From Metarhizium brunneum (lineage: Eukaryota > Ascomycota > Sordariomycetes > Hypocreales > Clavicipitaceae), in assembly GCF_013426205.1 (NCBI RefSeq), contig NC_089423.1, positions 4,030,001-4,094,000 on the forward strand: a DNA stretch of 64,000 bases, read 5' to 3'. Shown in pieces: positions 22,848 to 37,128 of this stretch. The position numbers and the translations under genes were made by a program. Under the pieces are notes generated by a model. The model saw only the letters and a program-made list of their open reading frames with translations. It was not told the origin of the DNA and searched no databases. Each line of letters starts with the position of its first letter. Positions within the stretch are counted from its first letter, which is position 1.

Positions 22848-25800
22848 CTTGGTAGGGCTGAGAAGCAGGGAATCGTGGGCTTGACGCGGGGCTCGATGTA
22901 CAAGACTCAGCGTACTCCGTAGAGTGTACACGCATCCATGCTGCGGCGGGCAAGGCGAAACTTCGTAGAATCTACACGGGCGGCTGGCACGTGGGAAAAT
23001 AGGTGTCAAGTGCCTGGTGATTTTCGGCGGCTTCTGTTGATCACACACAATGCAACTTACTCTGTGCGACGATGGTTGGATGTGGCTATCAGGGTGTCAT
23101 TTATCATTGTACGGAGTAGTACATTGCTTTATGCGGCGCGGGCTGTGGAAATGGGTTCGAGTTTTGCCGCTGCTCCCCATCGTCAAGGTTGCCCGGTTTT
23201 GTTGGCCGGCGTGTGCAAGCCTAGGTGACTGTTTCTGCGTTGAGGGGAGCCGTGGACGTTGAAGGTGCCGATGGCTCAAGTTGCTCGAGCCTTTTGGTTT
23301 TAGGAAAGACTGATGCTAGTGTTTTGTAGGTAGGGCATTGTTTATGTTTGTCGTCTTGGAATGCAAAACTTGGTAAAACACCGTGTTGAGATACACTTGG
23401 GCTCATGTTCATCATGTCACAGTATTACCACTGTTCTGTTAAGAAAAATCACAGCTAGGAGAAAAGATGTGCACTGTAACGTTTGTTGGTCCATGTTGAA
23501 GCCAAGCACAGCCGAGGAATGATGTGGGTGGTGGTGGTGGCAGCCAAGATTTGATGCGTAGGACCCGTGTGTCAGTGGCGACTCCATCAAGGTATCTTGG
23601 TGATCAGAAATCACCAGGCAAGTCGCATGCTTTGCACAATATGCCACGGGGAGTAGCTGACAGGCACAAGCATGAAAGAAGGGGGAAAGAGTGTTCTGGC
23701 TAAGCATGAAGACTCCGTGTCCGTGATATATAGTTGGGGGTGCCCTAGCTAGGCCGGAAGGGTCGAGTAGGGCCATGGTAAACGAGTCAAGACCATCATC
23801 TGGGACAACATTCTAATTGACGGTGCAACATTGCCGGCCGATGCTCACAATGACTAAAGGCTTGTCTTGTCAGTATTGACGAGTCTGAAACTCGATCAGC
23901 CATCAACAGGCATCGGCCTAGATAGCTTTTTATTAGCAACTACCGAGTACCAATTTAAATTATCCTGCTTGGGCAATGACATCAAGATCTCTCTCATCGA
24001 TACTGTAAATGGAGACGACGACACTCGCCTTCTTGAACAACCGAGAGGATCATTGGTTCCACCTGCAACAGAGGCAGAACCTGCAAGCCCACGCTTCAGT
24101 TGCATCGCCAGTCTCCATAGGAATAGGATCATGCACCTCGCCGAGAAGAGGACCAGACCTAAGCAAAGATCCCTTGCTGGGGAGGCGGAGTCCGCCATGG
24201 CCCGTGGCAATAATAGCACCGAGTATGTATGTACATAGTACAACAAGTACCTGAGTATCTGCGAAGATGGGGAATTTTGACCACACGCATCTCCAATGCC
24301 CTTGCAAGCCACGAGCACGCGTTGGCTGGACATTCCTGGGAGCGTCTTGAGCGACAGCCAGACTCACACTGGTTGTCTGTGTCTTCTTTTGCAGCCAACG
24401 TGACCTTCTAGACCCATCATGATTTATCCACCCATGTCAAACCTGGCTTGGAACTGCCATGTTCTTTTTGCCATTGGCCTTGACATGGGGCTTGATTGGC
24501 TAATAGCTGGCAAATTGCTCATTGTCGTTGGTGAGCTTTAGTGTGGTGGCAAAGCCAATGTCGACCGGATACGGAGTACATGCATTAGACACGAAGAAAG
24601 GCACTTCGCCGTATGAAGAAGAAAAAAAACATATTCCCCCATTCTCGAAGCATGCGGGTTTAAATCTCTTGTGGAATCGGATAGACTGAATGGCCAGGTG
24701 GTGAACGACATAACTGTCCAAAATCGGCCGCGTCAAGTGACTGGGTCATATCACCTTGATACTCCCGAGTGTCCCTACATACAATTCTTTTCACCGGACT
24801 CGCGGATCAGGAACGACAAGAGGTTGCAACGGCGCCGGAGGAGAACGGCCACACGGAGCATCTGAGCCGGGCTAGTATGTATCTGGGGACATCCTGGCAA
24901 CATCGAGCGTATGCTAAGCAGGCGTTGACTTGGGTGTTGACGGATTCACAAGCGGCAGAAAGGCTCTGTACTTTGAAAGGTCAGTCATGGTAATCATCGA
25001 TCCCGTCATCAACCAATCTCTCCCCGTGAACTTGACTCCCGAGAGCAGAAGAGGGGGCGCTGGACACAATGGTACCTGCAAAAGTACGCCGTCTGGGGGC
25101 TACTTTGTACGTAAGATCAATGTCTGGTGTTGGCCTAAAGGGGCAAAGCCAACCCAAAGCTAGCAAGCAAGGTGCAAGAGGAGCAAAGAAGAAAAAAACG
25201 TGTTTTTTTTTTTTTCACTTTGACGCCCGAGTCAAAAGATCCCTAGAGTGACTGCGCCAGGAACGCCAGGCCGTACGTATTGGATACATACATATGGCTG
25301 AAGGCCATCGGGCCAGTTTCAGACACTCCGGCAGCTCCTTCTCCCGCTGTTCTGTCCTTCCTTCCTTTTTCCACAACGCCCACTTAAACCCCAAAGTCCG
25401 GGGAACAACAACCACCTGGACCTTCCTAGTTCTTTGCGTCCAGGCTGTGAGGTGGTCTGAGCTCCCTACGCGGAAACTAATCAGACCAGACCAAGGTTGA
25501 GACTTGCACTCACCATCTGGAGTTTGTTTGACGTTTGAATGTTGGACCTTCACACCGGAACGCTTTCGCAGATCGTCCATGCCAGGGGACAGGGAAATCT
25601 GCAGCCCAGCAGTCACATCGCATTGTGGTGTTGCGTCTTGCTTCTCATACCAAAATCATATTTTGTCTGGCTGCCAAGTATTACGTTCGTGGTGCCCAGA
25701 AAACCAGCGACGACTGCCCCAGCCCGCCGCACCAACTCGCCGCACACACACCAGCAATCTTCGACAACCCTAGGTCCGACTTGCTGACAGACGACGTGAA

Positions 25801-26265
25801 GAGACCTCATGTGCTGCCTCGAAGCCGACTGGGTGAGGGACACCGACACCGACGTGCTCTCGACACGCTCTCGATACTGACCCCGCTTGCTCTCGCCTAG
25901 AGACACCAGGGACGAGGACAACCACCAGGGTCGACTCCACCCACTCACCCACTCCACCCACTTCTTCACCCTCGCACCCACTACACCTGAGCCCGCTGCT
26001 CGCGGCAACCAGAAACGATCTACTTGGCTTGGAACAGCTACTGGCCGCTGCCCACTCATTTAACTGCCCGCCTTTTGCTGACACTTTCTTTTTTTTTTCG
26101 CCCACGCTGACATTAACGCTCAAGACGGGGACGCTGACCACTGACGCTTCTCCACGGCCTTGCGCGGCCCTTCGACTGCACTTCCACTGATCATCCGCCG
26201 CAAACCGAAGTTCCAACAACAACGCATTGTCGCAACGCAACAGCCTTATTGCTGCCTTGCCTGGC
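21801..26265. other. Intergenic region with T30 tract
   Basis: About 4.4 kb without a supportable gene. It holds a 30-T homopolymer at 22816-22845 and three TACGGAGTA-type motifs (22912-22922, 23109-23119, 24569-24579). The longest open stretch, about 23867-24238, has no ATG at its start and no recognisable domain. The last about 500 bases are C/A-rich leader sequence of the zinc-cluster gene. Confidence 0.55.
22816..22845. repeat. 30-base T homopolymer
   Basis: An uninterrupted run of 30 T between GGCGTTGGCTC and GCCTTGGTAG. It is the longest homopolymer in the window, and it lies in gene-free DNA. On the minus strand it is an A30 tract, the signature left by a poly(A)-tailed retrocopy, but no retroelement or gene fragment is recognisable beside it. 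Confidence 0.85.
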
Positions 26266-29200
26266 ATGGCCCAACCTCAGTTCGGTGCTGGCACTTCTGC
26301 ATCAAGCCCCAGTGTCTCTGCGACGCCTGGTGCCCGCCAGCAATCGCATCAGACGGGGCCGTCGTCGGGAGCTGGAGACACTCCAGGCCAGCTTCAGCAC
26401 CAGCACCAGCAGAAGCACCAGTCGTCGTCTCAGGCGGCTGACCACCAATCCTCAGCCCAGAATCCTCAACACAAGCGCGTTTACCAGGCCTGTATCCCAT
26501 GCCGCCGCCGCAAAGTTCGGTGCGACCTAGGCAGCGTTGACAACCCTCATGACCCGCCATGCGTGCGCTGCCGCCGTGAGAGCAAGGAGTGTTTCTTCTC
26601 CGCCACTCGCCGGAAACGAAAGACCGACGACGACGAAGACAGCGACGTCGACGAGTACATCATTCGAAACGGACGTAAAAGGCTTCATGCCGGTGAAAGC
26701 CCACCACCTCGTCTCGACCGTCGCTTCTACAGCGAAGTTCCCCTCACTCCCGGCGGCTCTCATGGCCGCAGCCATCCTCTGCGCCGACCCGACGGGAGCA
26801 GGCCGAGGCAGCGCAGAGACTCCGAGCTCGATGGTGACGGCGATGCCAATCTGGAAAACCTCGAGGCCCAGACAGCGATGCGCCGTGCCGTGTACAACCC
26901 CCATGACGCGCTAGACCTACTCTACAAGGCTGCAACCGATAGGTCTGTTGTCGAGTCGTCTGGCAAGATGGTGAACAGTGCTGACTGGACTAGTCCCGCT
27001 GCGAACAACCATGGACGGGAGGGAAGCATCGCTTCGGCGACCACAGCACCAACCCACCAGCCCACGCCACAGGACACCGCGAATAGAGACGTCCCTAGAC
27101 CGAGATCCATGTCCGCCGCGAAGCCCGAGGCAGAACTCCATATACCCCAGCGCCAGTTTCAAGATACCGCACCGCAACAGACACAGCAACAGCCTGCAGA
27201 TCCTGTTCTCGCGCAGCAACCAACTCTGAGAACTCAACCTGGATACGCAGAGGCCTTGCGTGCTTGGTCACGGTTCCGTTTTGTTAGAGCTGGTTGGTTC
27301 ACTGCTCAAGAAGCTATACAGTATATTGACTAGTAGGTCTACCATGATCAGCCATATTGAGCCGTCTGACTACAAGTTGGGGGGGTCTGTCCGGCGCCTA
27401 CTAACTTCCCTGTCACTTATAGCTATTATAAGTACCTGTCACCCATGACACCCATTTCACCACCAACCTTTAGCGACCCCGCCTCCCATCTCACGCTCCT
27501 TACCGAAGAACCAATCCTCACCGTTACCCTTCTTACAATCTCCTCGAGATATCGTCAAATGCCCGGGACTGGAGGTCACTGTCGTTCGCATGCCATCCCA
27601 GAGCAGCTTTGGACCTACCTCCGAGGAATGATTGAGCGTTGTCTGTGGGGTCAAGAAGCCTTCGGTGGTGGGTTCTGCGGCTCTGGTGGCCCCGGTTCTT
27701 CGTCAATGATTATGGAGGAGACAGAAACAAGCAGCACTGCGCCTTGGCGCGGCATGAGAAAAGGCAGTCTGCGAACCCTAGGAACTATTGAATCGCTGCT
27801 GATTTTGACCGAGTGGCACCCCCGTGCCTTACACTTCCCTCCTCAAGAAGCCACCGACGAGCTCATGCTTCCTGATTACAACATTGGGCCGACGGCTTCG
27901 TCTGACGACTCAAGTAGAAATGTAGGTGCTGGTTTTGGAGGTAAAAGAATAGAGAGCTGGCTCGAACCGGCTTGGAGAAGCGATCGCATGTGTTGGATGC
28001 TTCTCAGTACTGCTATGGGTCTTGGGTACGAGCTGGGTGTCTTTGATGACATTGATGAGATGCTCAAGGACGATACAATTACGCGTCCAGAGTATATGGA
28101 CGAAACCTACAGAACGAGGGCAAATCGTATCAAGCGTCTGTTGCTCATTTACACCTCCCAGTTAGCTGGTCGTTTGGGCTGGACAAGCATGACTCCAGAA
28201 CACCTTCGCAAAGCTGACCCAGCGGTGGCAAGACGGCGCACCGCAACCAATGAAGGAAACACCCCGAGCACATCCTCCATGGTGAACGGTTTTAACTACG
28301 TGCCGGATCTAGAACTTGATGATCAAATTATTCACTGTTGGGCCGGAATCAGTAATGCTATGCATGTTGGTAATGAAAAACTGTTCCGCTCCAGAAAATA
28401 CACCACGGAAATCATCCAGTCAGGACGATATGTGGAGCTGCTTCGAGAGTACAGTCCTTTACTGAAGGACTGGTATAGGGAATTTGAACTTTTCCGCCTC
28501 CCTCAGTTCATTAGGCACATCCTTACCATTGAGTACGAGTATGTACGTATTTATGTCAATTCTCTGTCACTGCAGGCAGTGGTAGAGCGATGCACGAACA
28601 ATGCCGGACAAAATGGCAACGGTGTCGATGGACAGGCCACCAATGGACCGACTCAATTGTCCCCACAGACAATGATAAACTATGGCAAGTTGCCACTGGG
28701 ACAACTAGGTGGTTTCACAATTAATGATCAAGAATACGTCCGAGAGGTCGTTGGCGGATGTCGGAACTTGCTGCGCACCGTGGTCGAGGGCCTTCTGCCA
28801 GGCGGCTACCTGAAGCATGCTCCAGTCCGAACTTATTTCCGCATCATCAGTGGAGCTATGTTCTTGCTGAAGACATTTGCTTTGGGTGCCCCGCGATCAG
28901 ATGTAAAGCTCAGCATTGAACTTATGGATGCTACCGTGGAAGCGCTCCGAAACTGCGTTGTAGACGATGTTCATTTAGGCATACGGTTTGCTGATCTTCT
29001 CGAGACACTGACAAGTCGATTAAGAAATCGTTTTATCCAGGCGCCGACTATGCAGCAGGGCTCTGGCAAGGATCCAACCCCATTGCCCGAGGGCACTATG
29101 CCTGGTGTTGCGGCGGCCGGTGGCCAAGGCGAGCATACGGCAAGCTGGGTGGGCAAACATGCCCAGAAATTGCGAGAAGGGCTCACTGGACAATGTAAGT

Positions 29201-29657
29201 ACCAATCATCTCCTTGGATGAGGATGCGAGTATTCCAAGGGTTTGGACTGACTCTAGGTGTTTTTTTGCAGATCGTCCCGCTTCACCGAGCGTCGAAGGC
29301 AACAATATCTCAGCTACGCCATTCGACTTGTCCACTGGCAACTTTCCCTATCCTAGCGCGTCGTCTATAGGACCATCAACACCAGCAGCGCATGTGGAAA
29401 ACAATGGAGCTGCTCCTTCTAATGGCGTGGAAATGCAACTTTTCGAGGGCTGGGACAACCCAGGCAACGAAATGTGGTACCTACCACCGGGTCCAGCCTT
29501 CTTTCAAAACATGGGAGACAGCTCCGTTGCTATGACGGCCGAAGGTGTCAATGTTGGCGGATTGGATCTGTTGGAGTACATGGCAATGGATCCAGTGCAA
29601 TTTTCTAGCATTGACGGACCCGGCTCGACAAGTGGGAATGCTGGAACACAGGGCTAA
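26266..29657 (+). CDS. Zn2Cys6 transcription factor, Aro80/ArcA-like
   Basis: Large fungal zinc-cluster regulator of 1,074 residues in three exons: 26266-27332, 27423-29194, 29272-29657. The cluster is C76-x2-C79-x6-C86-x12-C99-x2-C102-x6-C109. It has the long third loop [10 protein letters not shown] that I associate with the Aro80/ArcA group of amino-acid catabolism activators; this subgroup call is from memory and moderate. A basic linker RRKRK follows. Residues 1-70 are Gln/Ser-rich. A fungal-specific transcription factor homology region spans about 350-800 ([20 protein letters not shown] crosses the first splice). The C-terminal 130 residues are acidic and Gly/Pro/Asn-rich and may be the activation domain. 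The start is the first ATG of the frame; the frame is open upstream only from a TTG. It likely acts in the nucleus; targets cannot be read from here. Confidence 0.9.
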
Positions 29658-31110
29658 AATACTTGGAAATACTTGGGCCTCACAGCGATCCAACTAAAAA
29701 TCTACAATTCACAAGAGAGAAAATTACACCTCGCTGGTGTTTGGTAATGGAAATGATTTGATGAGAGTGATGGCAATCGACGCAATGGTTCTACCCAACC
29801 AATATGACTTTGGTAATTGTTTGACTCTCTTTTGTTCATTCTTCTTTTTCCTTGTTTAAAATATGGAGTTACTTTTACAAGCGGCGGTTTTTCAGTGTGT
29901 CACATTTTACAGCGAATTTGGCGAAAAGGGTCGGGAAAAAAATTGTTCGTTATTACTCTTGTGGTGTTTGGAGCTGCTTTGTTTCTGGTATTGCTGTGTG
30001 AGTTGAGTTCTGGTCCGTCTTTGGAGACTCAAATGTCAGATTTGGTAGTATTGCGTCTAGGGAAAGGGGGGGAGGGGGGACGCGCACAATCTTCTGATTT
30101 GCAATATCCTCCACACATTTTATCATCTCAACAAGTATAGAGCTATGGGCCACTGAGGAGCCATGCTAGTGCCATGAACGTGAGTTGGAAGTAAGCACTG
30201 CTGCTGAGAAAAGATGTTGCTGAAGGAGAATGGGTCGATTGTTGTAACTTGATAAGTAGAAGCTCAATCAAACAGAAAATTTGACATGGACAGGTAGGCA
30301 GGCAGGCGTTGCCGTGAAACTTGTATTCAAGCATGGTCGGCATTCTAAAGAGGATACGCAAAACTGTCACTATACTTTGGTTCCCTCTGGCGTCAGCCGA
30401 ATTATGTCCACGTACAGCGGCTAAAAGTACTCTGTACAACAACTCAATTCCATGCTTCTTCCTCCTTTTTTCCCTTCCCAATAGCCGTGTACACTGTTCC
30501 GGAATATCACCCTTGCATCAGACCGACGAAGCGGCGATTTGTGCATTAGATACGCAATAAATGAAAAAGGGAGGAAGATTCTGACACAAATGTACAGAAG
30601 TTGGGCCCGCATCCTATCGACTCTGACGATTAGGCTACATGGCTGATATGGCTTAATTAAATGGAAGATGAATCGCTTCGCTCTTCGGTAGAATGATTAA
30701 AGAATGCTGATGCAGTAAGAAGAAGAGAAGAGCAAGCAGCACAAACAACACGAAAAAAAAAATCTTTTCTTGTTTCTTCCAAGACAACAGACGGTTGTCC
30801 GAAAATAAAAAGCCGTGGTATTTTCTTGAGCCAAATAAAGAAGGTGGCGAGGAACAAAAGAGAAGCATGCGGGAGAGACTGTGTTAAGGTTGGGATAGCA
30901 AAATGCTGGCATATCGTGGTAGGGCGTGGCGTTACAACAAGATGTCTGACCAAATGGCGTCATATTGGCATACGATGCTATTGTGGTGTGCGAGTGGAAA
31001 CAAAACAAAAAGCAAGCGACCACCGGAACGAAATGGATGGGGTATTTTGAATCAAAGAAAAGAACAACGAATCAAGCGAAACAAGAGAACATTGAAGTAT
31101 GCACAAGCGC
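29658..31110. other. Convergent intergenic region
   Basis: About 1.45 kb between the 3' ends of the zinc-cluster gene (plus) and the ADF-homology gene (minus). It is A/T-richer than its surroundings and presumably holds both 3' UTRs and polyadenylation sites. A variant motif GTACTCTGTAC occurs at 30427-30437. No gene seen. Confidence 0.55.
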
Positions 31111-34100
31111 TTAGAGTGCATAGGTGGTGCCACGAGTAGCATGGGCTTCTTGCAGGACTAGAGAGGATGTCAATTTCCATGTCGTTGGGATTTCGCAGAA
31201 ACAGCACGTCAAAATTCGCCACAACTTACTTTGCAAGACTCTCAATTGTCCGGCACGGTCCTCGCAAGCTACCTGAATGCCTGAACCCTCGATAAGATCC
31301 AGAACAACGCTATTCGGGAGTTCTTGTACCTCTACATCCGGAGTGTACGGGGCGCGGAAGTCACTGAGATGGTATCGCTTCGTGCCTTGCGCAGGTCGGC
31401 CGTTTTGGGCAGGCAAGGCGCTCAGAATCAGGTACCCCTGAGAATCGAGGCACATGTTTCGACGTTTCCAGAGTAAATTATCCGGGAATTGAACATTGAC
31501 GTCGCCCATGTAGGATACAATGGTCGGGGACCCGGTAGTCGACGGGCGCGATTGGACAGGTTCTCGGGTCTCTTCCTTTGTCGTTGGTGGTGATGTAGCT
31601 GAGAGGTTATTCTTGGAACGAGATCCCGAGAGCTGAGAGAGACGGTGCATGAACCGGCTAGCTCTCGAGAGCTTCTTGTCCCCATTGGTCGACTTAGCAT
31701 CGTCTCCGGATCCCGAGTCTGCGGGCGACAAGACGACATCACGATCCCTACTAAAAGATGACCGATGGCTGCTAATTGAAAGACGAGGAGAGAAGGTGGC
31801 GCTCCCATGCGTTGTATCTGGCCGTGTAGGTGAGTACGCAGGGTTGCTGCCGTCTGAAGTCACCGACTTGCGTCTTTCCTTCCTGAAGCCCTTGACAATG
31901 CTGAGCGAGGATTGTCGAGGCTTGCCCGGCTTCCCATGTTCGGGGTTTTCAGTTGTGTGCTCAGATGCCGGGTCAGTGGTTCGGTAGTCCTTTCCTGGAG
32001 AAGCCGCCTGGTGGTCCACTAGAAGTGGTGACTGTTTCAACTCTAGAGGGTTGTATTCAGATGGATCTCTAGAAGGCTCGAAGCCCATCTGCACCGGTTG
32101 ATTATGATCACGAATAATGCGTGCGGTAACGGAGATGGATTCTGGCCGGCCACGACTGGGGGCCGCAGTAGGGACTACAAGGTTTCGTGGTCCAGGTGCT
32201 GGTTCAAACATGGATAAACGGCTGGTTACTGAGCCTGATCGTTCCAACCGATTGCGCCTTCCTCCTTCTGGTGAGGATTCCAGTGTTCGCTCTGGGGATG
32301 AAGGAGTCTGGTGTCGGAATGAGTTTGCTCTGTCCAACACGGACGGTGATCTAGATGGCTCGCGCTTCTTCACGGCGAAAAAGGTTGACGAGGGTCTTTC
32401 TCTCGTCGGAGCCGCCAGAGCATCTGTCGAGGGTGCAGAGCGCTGTTCAAGCTCCTTGATTCGCTCGGAGATGACTGAGCCGATATTGGACTTCTTAGCC
32501 AGGTTTCCTCCCTGTTGTTTCTGAGCGATGTGGTTCAAGTAGGCAGCACTAGAACTCATGGACCGCGCTGAGGATTGGCTGGCATCGGATGGAAGAACCA
32601 GATCGCCGCGTACGGGGTTCGATACAGTCCTAACCGTGTAGCTATTTTGTGCTTTGCTAGGACTTGGGGGGAAGCTGGGAGTGAGGGGCGTCTTGATAAC
32701 TGTTGCCGACGTGGCCTCCTCAACTACCGCGCTCTGTATTTCATCCTCAAAGTTCTCCTCCATTTTCAAGTTTGTTGTCTGTATGGGCAATATCTGCATC
32801 TCGCGCTTGGCTTGCTTCTCCTCCCGAACCAACTGGACTTCGTCATTATCATTTGCCTTCTTCCTGGTGTCTATTATGTGATCGTTTTCAGTGAGAGTTT
32901 GCCCGTCTTCTTCGAGATTTCGGGTACCATTTGCGGAGAATTTGGAAAAGGCCAAAGCATTGTCCTCTAGGCTGTTTTGCTCGTCATGGTTTTTGTCGAC
33001 ATCCTGCGCGGAGAGATCCTCGGAATCCCGCGAGGCTTCTGCAATCGAGGTCGCAGTATTATCAGTACCTCGCCCCAAATTCTCCATCGCATCCAAAGGC
33101 TTCTGGACAGTATGCTCATCAACTGCGACTCCCACATCAGACTTGGGTTCACCATCAGCTGGGCCATCGATAGCGTGGGTTGCTTCTTCTAGGTTCAGGC
33201 CAACAGAATCACGAGGATGCTTCTCCTTAGTTTCTGGCGACTGCTCCTCCTCTTTGGCGTGTACTGTCTCATCGGTCGACTCTGAGATGGATGAAGCTTT
33301 CGTGGAATGACCGGCATCAGAAGACCCAACCAGAGGGCTTGCTGGGTGAGAGTCGGAAGGTGCGAGGTCAGAATTCTGGTCATTTGGGGCCACAGAGGTT
33401 GGCGTTTCCAGCATGATACCAGAATCATCCTTGTTTAATGAAAGGCGCCTGTCCGTCTCGGGAAGGGGATCGGAACATGATATAGCCTCGTCTTGCCCCT
33501 GTGTGGCATTATCAATGACATTCTTGAGCTCCTCGCTGTGGGCTGGGGCTGCTTCGGTCGACGGCAGCATGCTCATTTTCTTCTTTTGATCACGCAACTG
33601 CTTAGCCTTCATCAATCTGGCCTTCTCACGGCTCATCGTCGGTTTCTTGGGTGTAGATCCAGGTAAGGGTAATGAGTCAATGGACAGGCCCGAACTAGTA
33701 ACCGGCCTCTCTTGACCATCATCAAAGGTCGAGTTGACAGCCACTGAAAAATCGGGGCTTGCAAGCTCCTCGTGGGGGGATGAGAAAGAATTTTGTCGGT
33801 CCCTGTTCTTTCCCTTCTTGCCACCTTTTCCAAACATCTTGAACCCAGCAGGAATAGCAGATACAGGCCGGAAATTGCCAGCGGTTTGGGGTCGACCATT
33901 GGCATCGACGGAGGGGCGTGGACCGAGCTTCACCTTTGGTTTGCTGTACGGGTATGAACCATATGTATACACGTCACTCTCGGGCGAAGTGGGACGTTCA
34001 TCAACACCAACGAACTGAGGCACTTCGGACGTTGTCGCTGCAGAAAACTTGCTGTTCTCGGGGGATGATGCGAGCTCTGAGTTAAGCGTGACAGGTTCGG

Positions 34101-34881
34101 ATGTTGACCGTCGACCGGTAGGAGACTCCGGTCGACTCCCGTCAGCATCTTGCACAGACTGACGTTTTGTGGCTCTTTTCTCTTCCTCTTCCTCCTCCGT
34201 GATTTCCATAAGCCGTCTCCGACGCAGAGAGCTAGTTGATGACGAGGTCGAGCAGGACGCGGTGTGCAAGGAGCATGCTGCGGAAAGCTTCGAGTCTTTC
34301 AATTCGGCAGCAGTGGTAATTTCGAAGGTTGTGTCATACGGTGAGAATCTTTCGCAGACGGCGTTGAAATGGACCGCAACGCGAGCTAGAGGCGGAAAGT
34401 AGCGTCGTCAGTTTAAATTCGATAGTGAGATACACGTCATGTTCTGGCCAGACAGTGGGTCGTCTCACACTGTAGCTAGCTATATGATGTAAATGCACAT
34501 ACCTTGAATAATCCTTGAGCAGTCCTCTGGCAGATACTTGATAATCACACTCCGCCTCCGGTACTTTAGAAAGCCATACAATGGGCTCGTCTCGTCATAT
34601 TCGGCAATAGTATTGCGGACCTCAACTATTCCGCCATTTCCTCGACTAAGCACTTCGATCTCATCTCGGCTCTCGTATTTGAGAAGAAACCTGTCAAACA
34701 ATAAGCATCATAATAGACAAAGATGTAATGTCTCGACTGTCCGAATCTAGCGACATTCTGCTCCGTTTGGAGACTACAGTGGCGGATTGGGGTTTAGATA
34801 TACGTACCAGCCTCCAGGCTCAGCGGTTGCAGCTTCATACGCTTCTACCACTTTAGGGTCATCCAGGCCATTGAGCGACAT
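31111..34881 (-). CDS. ADF-homology domain protein, large
   Basis: Protein of 1,154 residues with an N-terminal ADF/cofilin-homology domain (about residues 1-130: WFLLKYESRDEIEVL, FLKYRRRSVIIKYLPEDCSR, AVHFNAVCERFSPYDTTFEI). The very long Ser/Pro/Glu-rich tail contains a run of acidic residues (EITEEEEEE), a basic coiled segment SREKARLMKAKQLRDQKKK and many SP/TP sites. The last about 70 residues (RYHLSDFRAPYTPDVEVQELPNSVVLDL) look folded. Four exons, in transcription order: 34881-34808, 34690-34503, 34385-31230, 31157-31111. ADF-H domains bind actin, so an actin-associated scaffold is a reasonable inference. Relatives are often mislabelled GPI-anchored glycoprotein, but I see neither signal peptide nor GPI signal. 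The first of five successive minus-strand genes in genome order. Confidence 0.85.
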
Positions 34882-36871
34882 GGTCGTTTACTCTGTTCCC
34901 TCAATATCGTACCCCCAAGCCCTTGAGATTCCTATCGATGCGGTCTGACAGACGCTCAGTACTGTTTGGTATATCGAAACGAGGGACAGGGTGTGGGCAG
35001 CGGCTAATCGAGGATCCCTTTGTCTGAAGAGTTGAAGAGGAGAAGAGGAGAAACTCTGGTGTCAAAGTTGTCGACGACAAAAATAGAGACCGGCGGTCCA
35101 ACATGGGAGGAAGGACGTATGCAACGCAGTGCTTCAAGAAGTCGGAAGCAGCGAATAGAAAAGGGCAAAACGGACTAAAGGGGGGTTCTCCCTTGGTGCG
35201 GAGCGTCGTTTAGCCTGGGTTGGTGGATAAGAGCAAACAACCCCAACGGCAACGGGGATGTCGACCAAGGATCTGCCAGCTGGAATGGCGTTACAATGGC
35301 GGCACCGGAAAACCGTCGTGTGGATGGCGATGGATCGAGTTCGTCGACGAGGTCAGGGCCCGAGACACGCAGGGGAAAGACAGCGACTGCGAACAAAGAC
35401 GGTGTTAGCAGACTCGACAGTGCGACACGTGGGCAGCGCTTCGTCTACGGTGCGGATCTCTCACCAGATGAATAAAGAAGAAAGGGAGAAAGAGGGATGG
35501 CAAAAGGGAAACAGGAAAAAGGAAAGAAATAGAGAGAGAGAGAGAGTATGCGCGAGCGTCACGCCCAGGTTGGCTCCTCACCAGGGGAGCAATGAGGAAC
35601 TAGACAAGGAGAAACTAAGAGGCACCAGCTCCAAGGACGATCCAAGGGCACATAACTAACAGCGTGGGAGTTGAAAGGATCAGCGCAGGAGACCGACAGC
35701 CCCTGGGCAGATTAATTGACGGATCGATGGCACTTAAGGGGTCAACCGGTTCATATGTATGTAATCATTGATGGGATGGCTGTGGCCCAAAGGGGGGCAG
35801 GCAGTTGGACTGGGGACGGAACCGGGGGGGGAAGCAGAATGGAGATGGGAAATGGGAAACGGGACGGAGACGCATCGACTGACGTCCGTCCATCCCATTT
35901 TCCACATTGTCAAAGTTCACTCACAATCGCCTGCATCCAACGCCAGGCCTCCTCCAGGCACTTTTACAGAGGAGGCACTAGTCCCATCAAGCACGTAACT
36001 ACTTACTCTAGAGTTACTCGGCGCAAGTCGTTTGCCTTTGACGCGCCGGTGGGCGATTCGGCGCCTCGTTGCAACGAAAGCCCGGGCCGTGCCAGGGGTA
36101 ACAGCACGTTACCATTGAACGGAGGGCACCGAGTTACTGGGCTGCTGAACTGCTCCGCCGCATCGACCTTTGTGGATTGATTGGCCAACGGTCGACCAAG
36201 AAAGAGACATGGACGGACAGAGAGAGGTCTGTGGTTTGTGGTGGCGCCCGCGTTTCCAAGTCGGTGCTCATCAAACACCTCGGCCACCTCCAGTTGAGCA
36301 GTTCGTTGTACTCCGTAACCAGAAAGGCGTCAACTCAAACGACTTGTCCGTATCAAACAACCACATGTTGCGTCTTCACCAGCAGCCGACCATTCTGACG
36401 TTGGGGACCCTTGCACCTCGTTCGCCGCCGTCGCCGCCCTGCTGGGATTGATAAAATTCCCCGACATCGCGCAAATGTCAAAACGGAAACATGGTCCCTC
36501 GTTACCACCTGCCTCCTTGGTACATAATTCCTACGTACAACTACGTAGGCATCTTGGTGCCGTAGCTCTACGAAGCTTGACGCAGTGGAAATCGCTGCAC
36601 TGCCAATCCCCAACGATGCCACGTACAGAGTAGAGTAATTCCTACTAGACCAGATATGACAACACTAACTAGTACCTAGGTAGTAGTTATCTGGCGCTTT
36701 GTCGCTATGCAACCGCCCGTGCATGTCATGTCCTCCACACGGACGCCACCATCTTCTTTTTTTTGGCGTTGCTACCTAAGGATCCAGGGAACTGGCTACC
36801 AATTGTTCTGTGCGTTGACTTTAAAAAAAAATATAAAAAAGGAGTAAAAAGGAGGAGGGGAGGATGAATGA

Positions 36872-36897
36872 GAATGAATGAATGAATGAATGAATGA
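36872..36897. repeat. GAAT tetranucleotide microsatellite
   Basis: Six and a half uninterrupted GAAT units, in an A-rich intergenic stretch downstream of the PTC1-like gene's neighbour. Confidence 0.8.
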
Positions 36898-37128
36898 CAA
36901 AAAGAAAAGCGTCAAAGCGCCGGCATTATCCAAAGCAACCCCATTCGGCTCATTCAGTCTCTTATAATATTAGGCTGTTGATTGCCAACCTCTGTCAAAA
37001 AGAAAACCATTCATTGATTGCAAATAACTTCTGAGACCAACAAGTGTATGGCCAACACGAATGTCCGATGCCCGATTCATTCATACATGTCTACCTGGGT
37101 GGTTCTACATACAGTCCCTTCACTACAA

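Noticed and set aside
23867..24238. 123-codon plus-strand open stretch
   Set aside because: It has no ATG at its start, no domain and no splice context.
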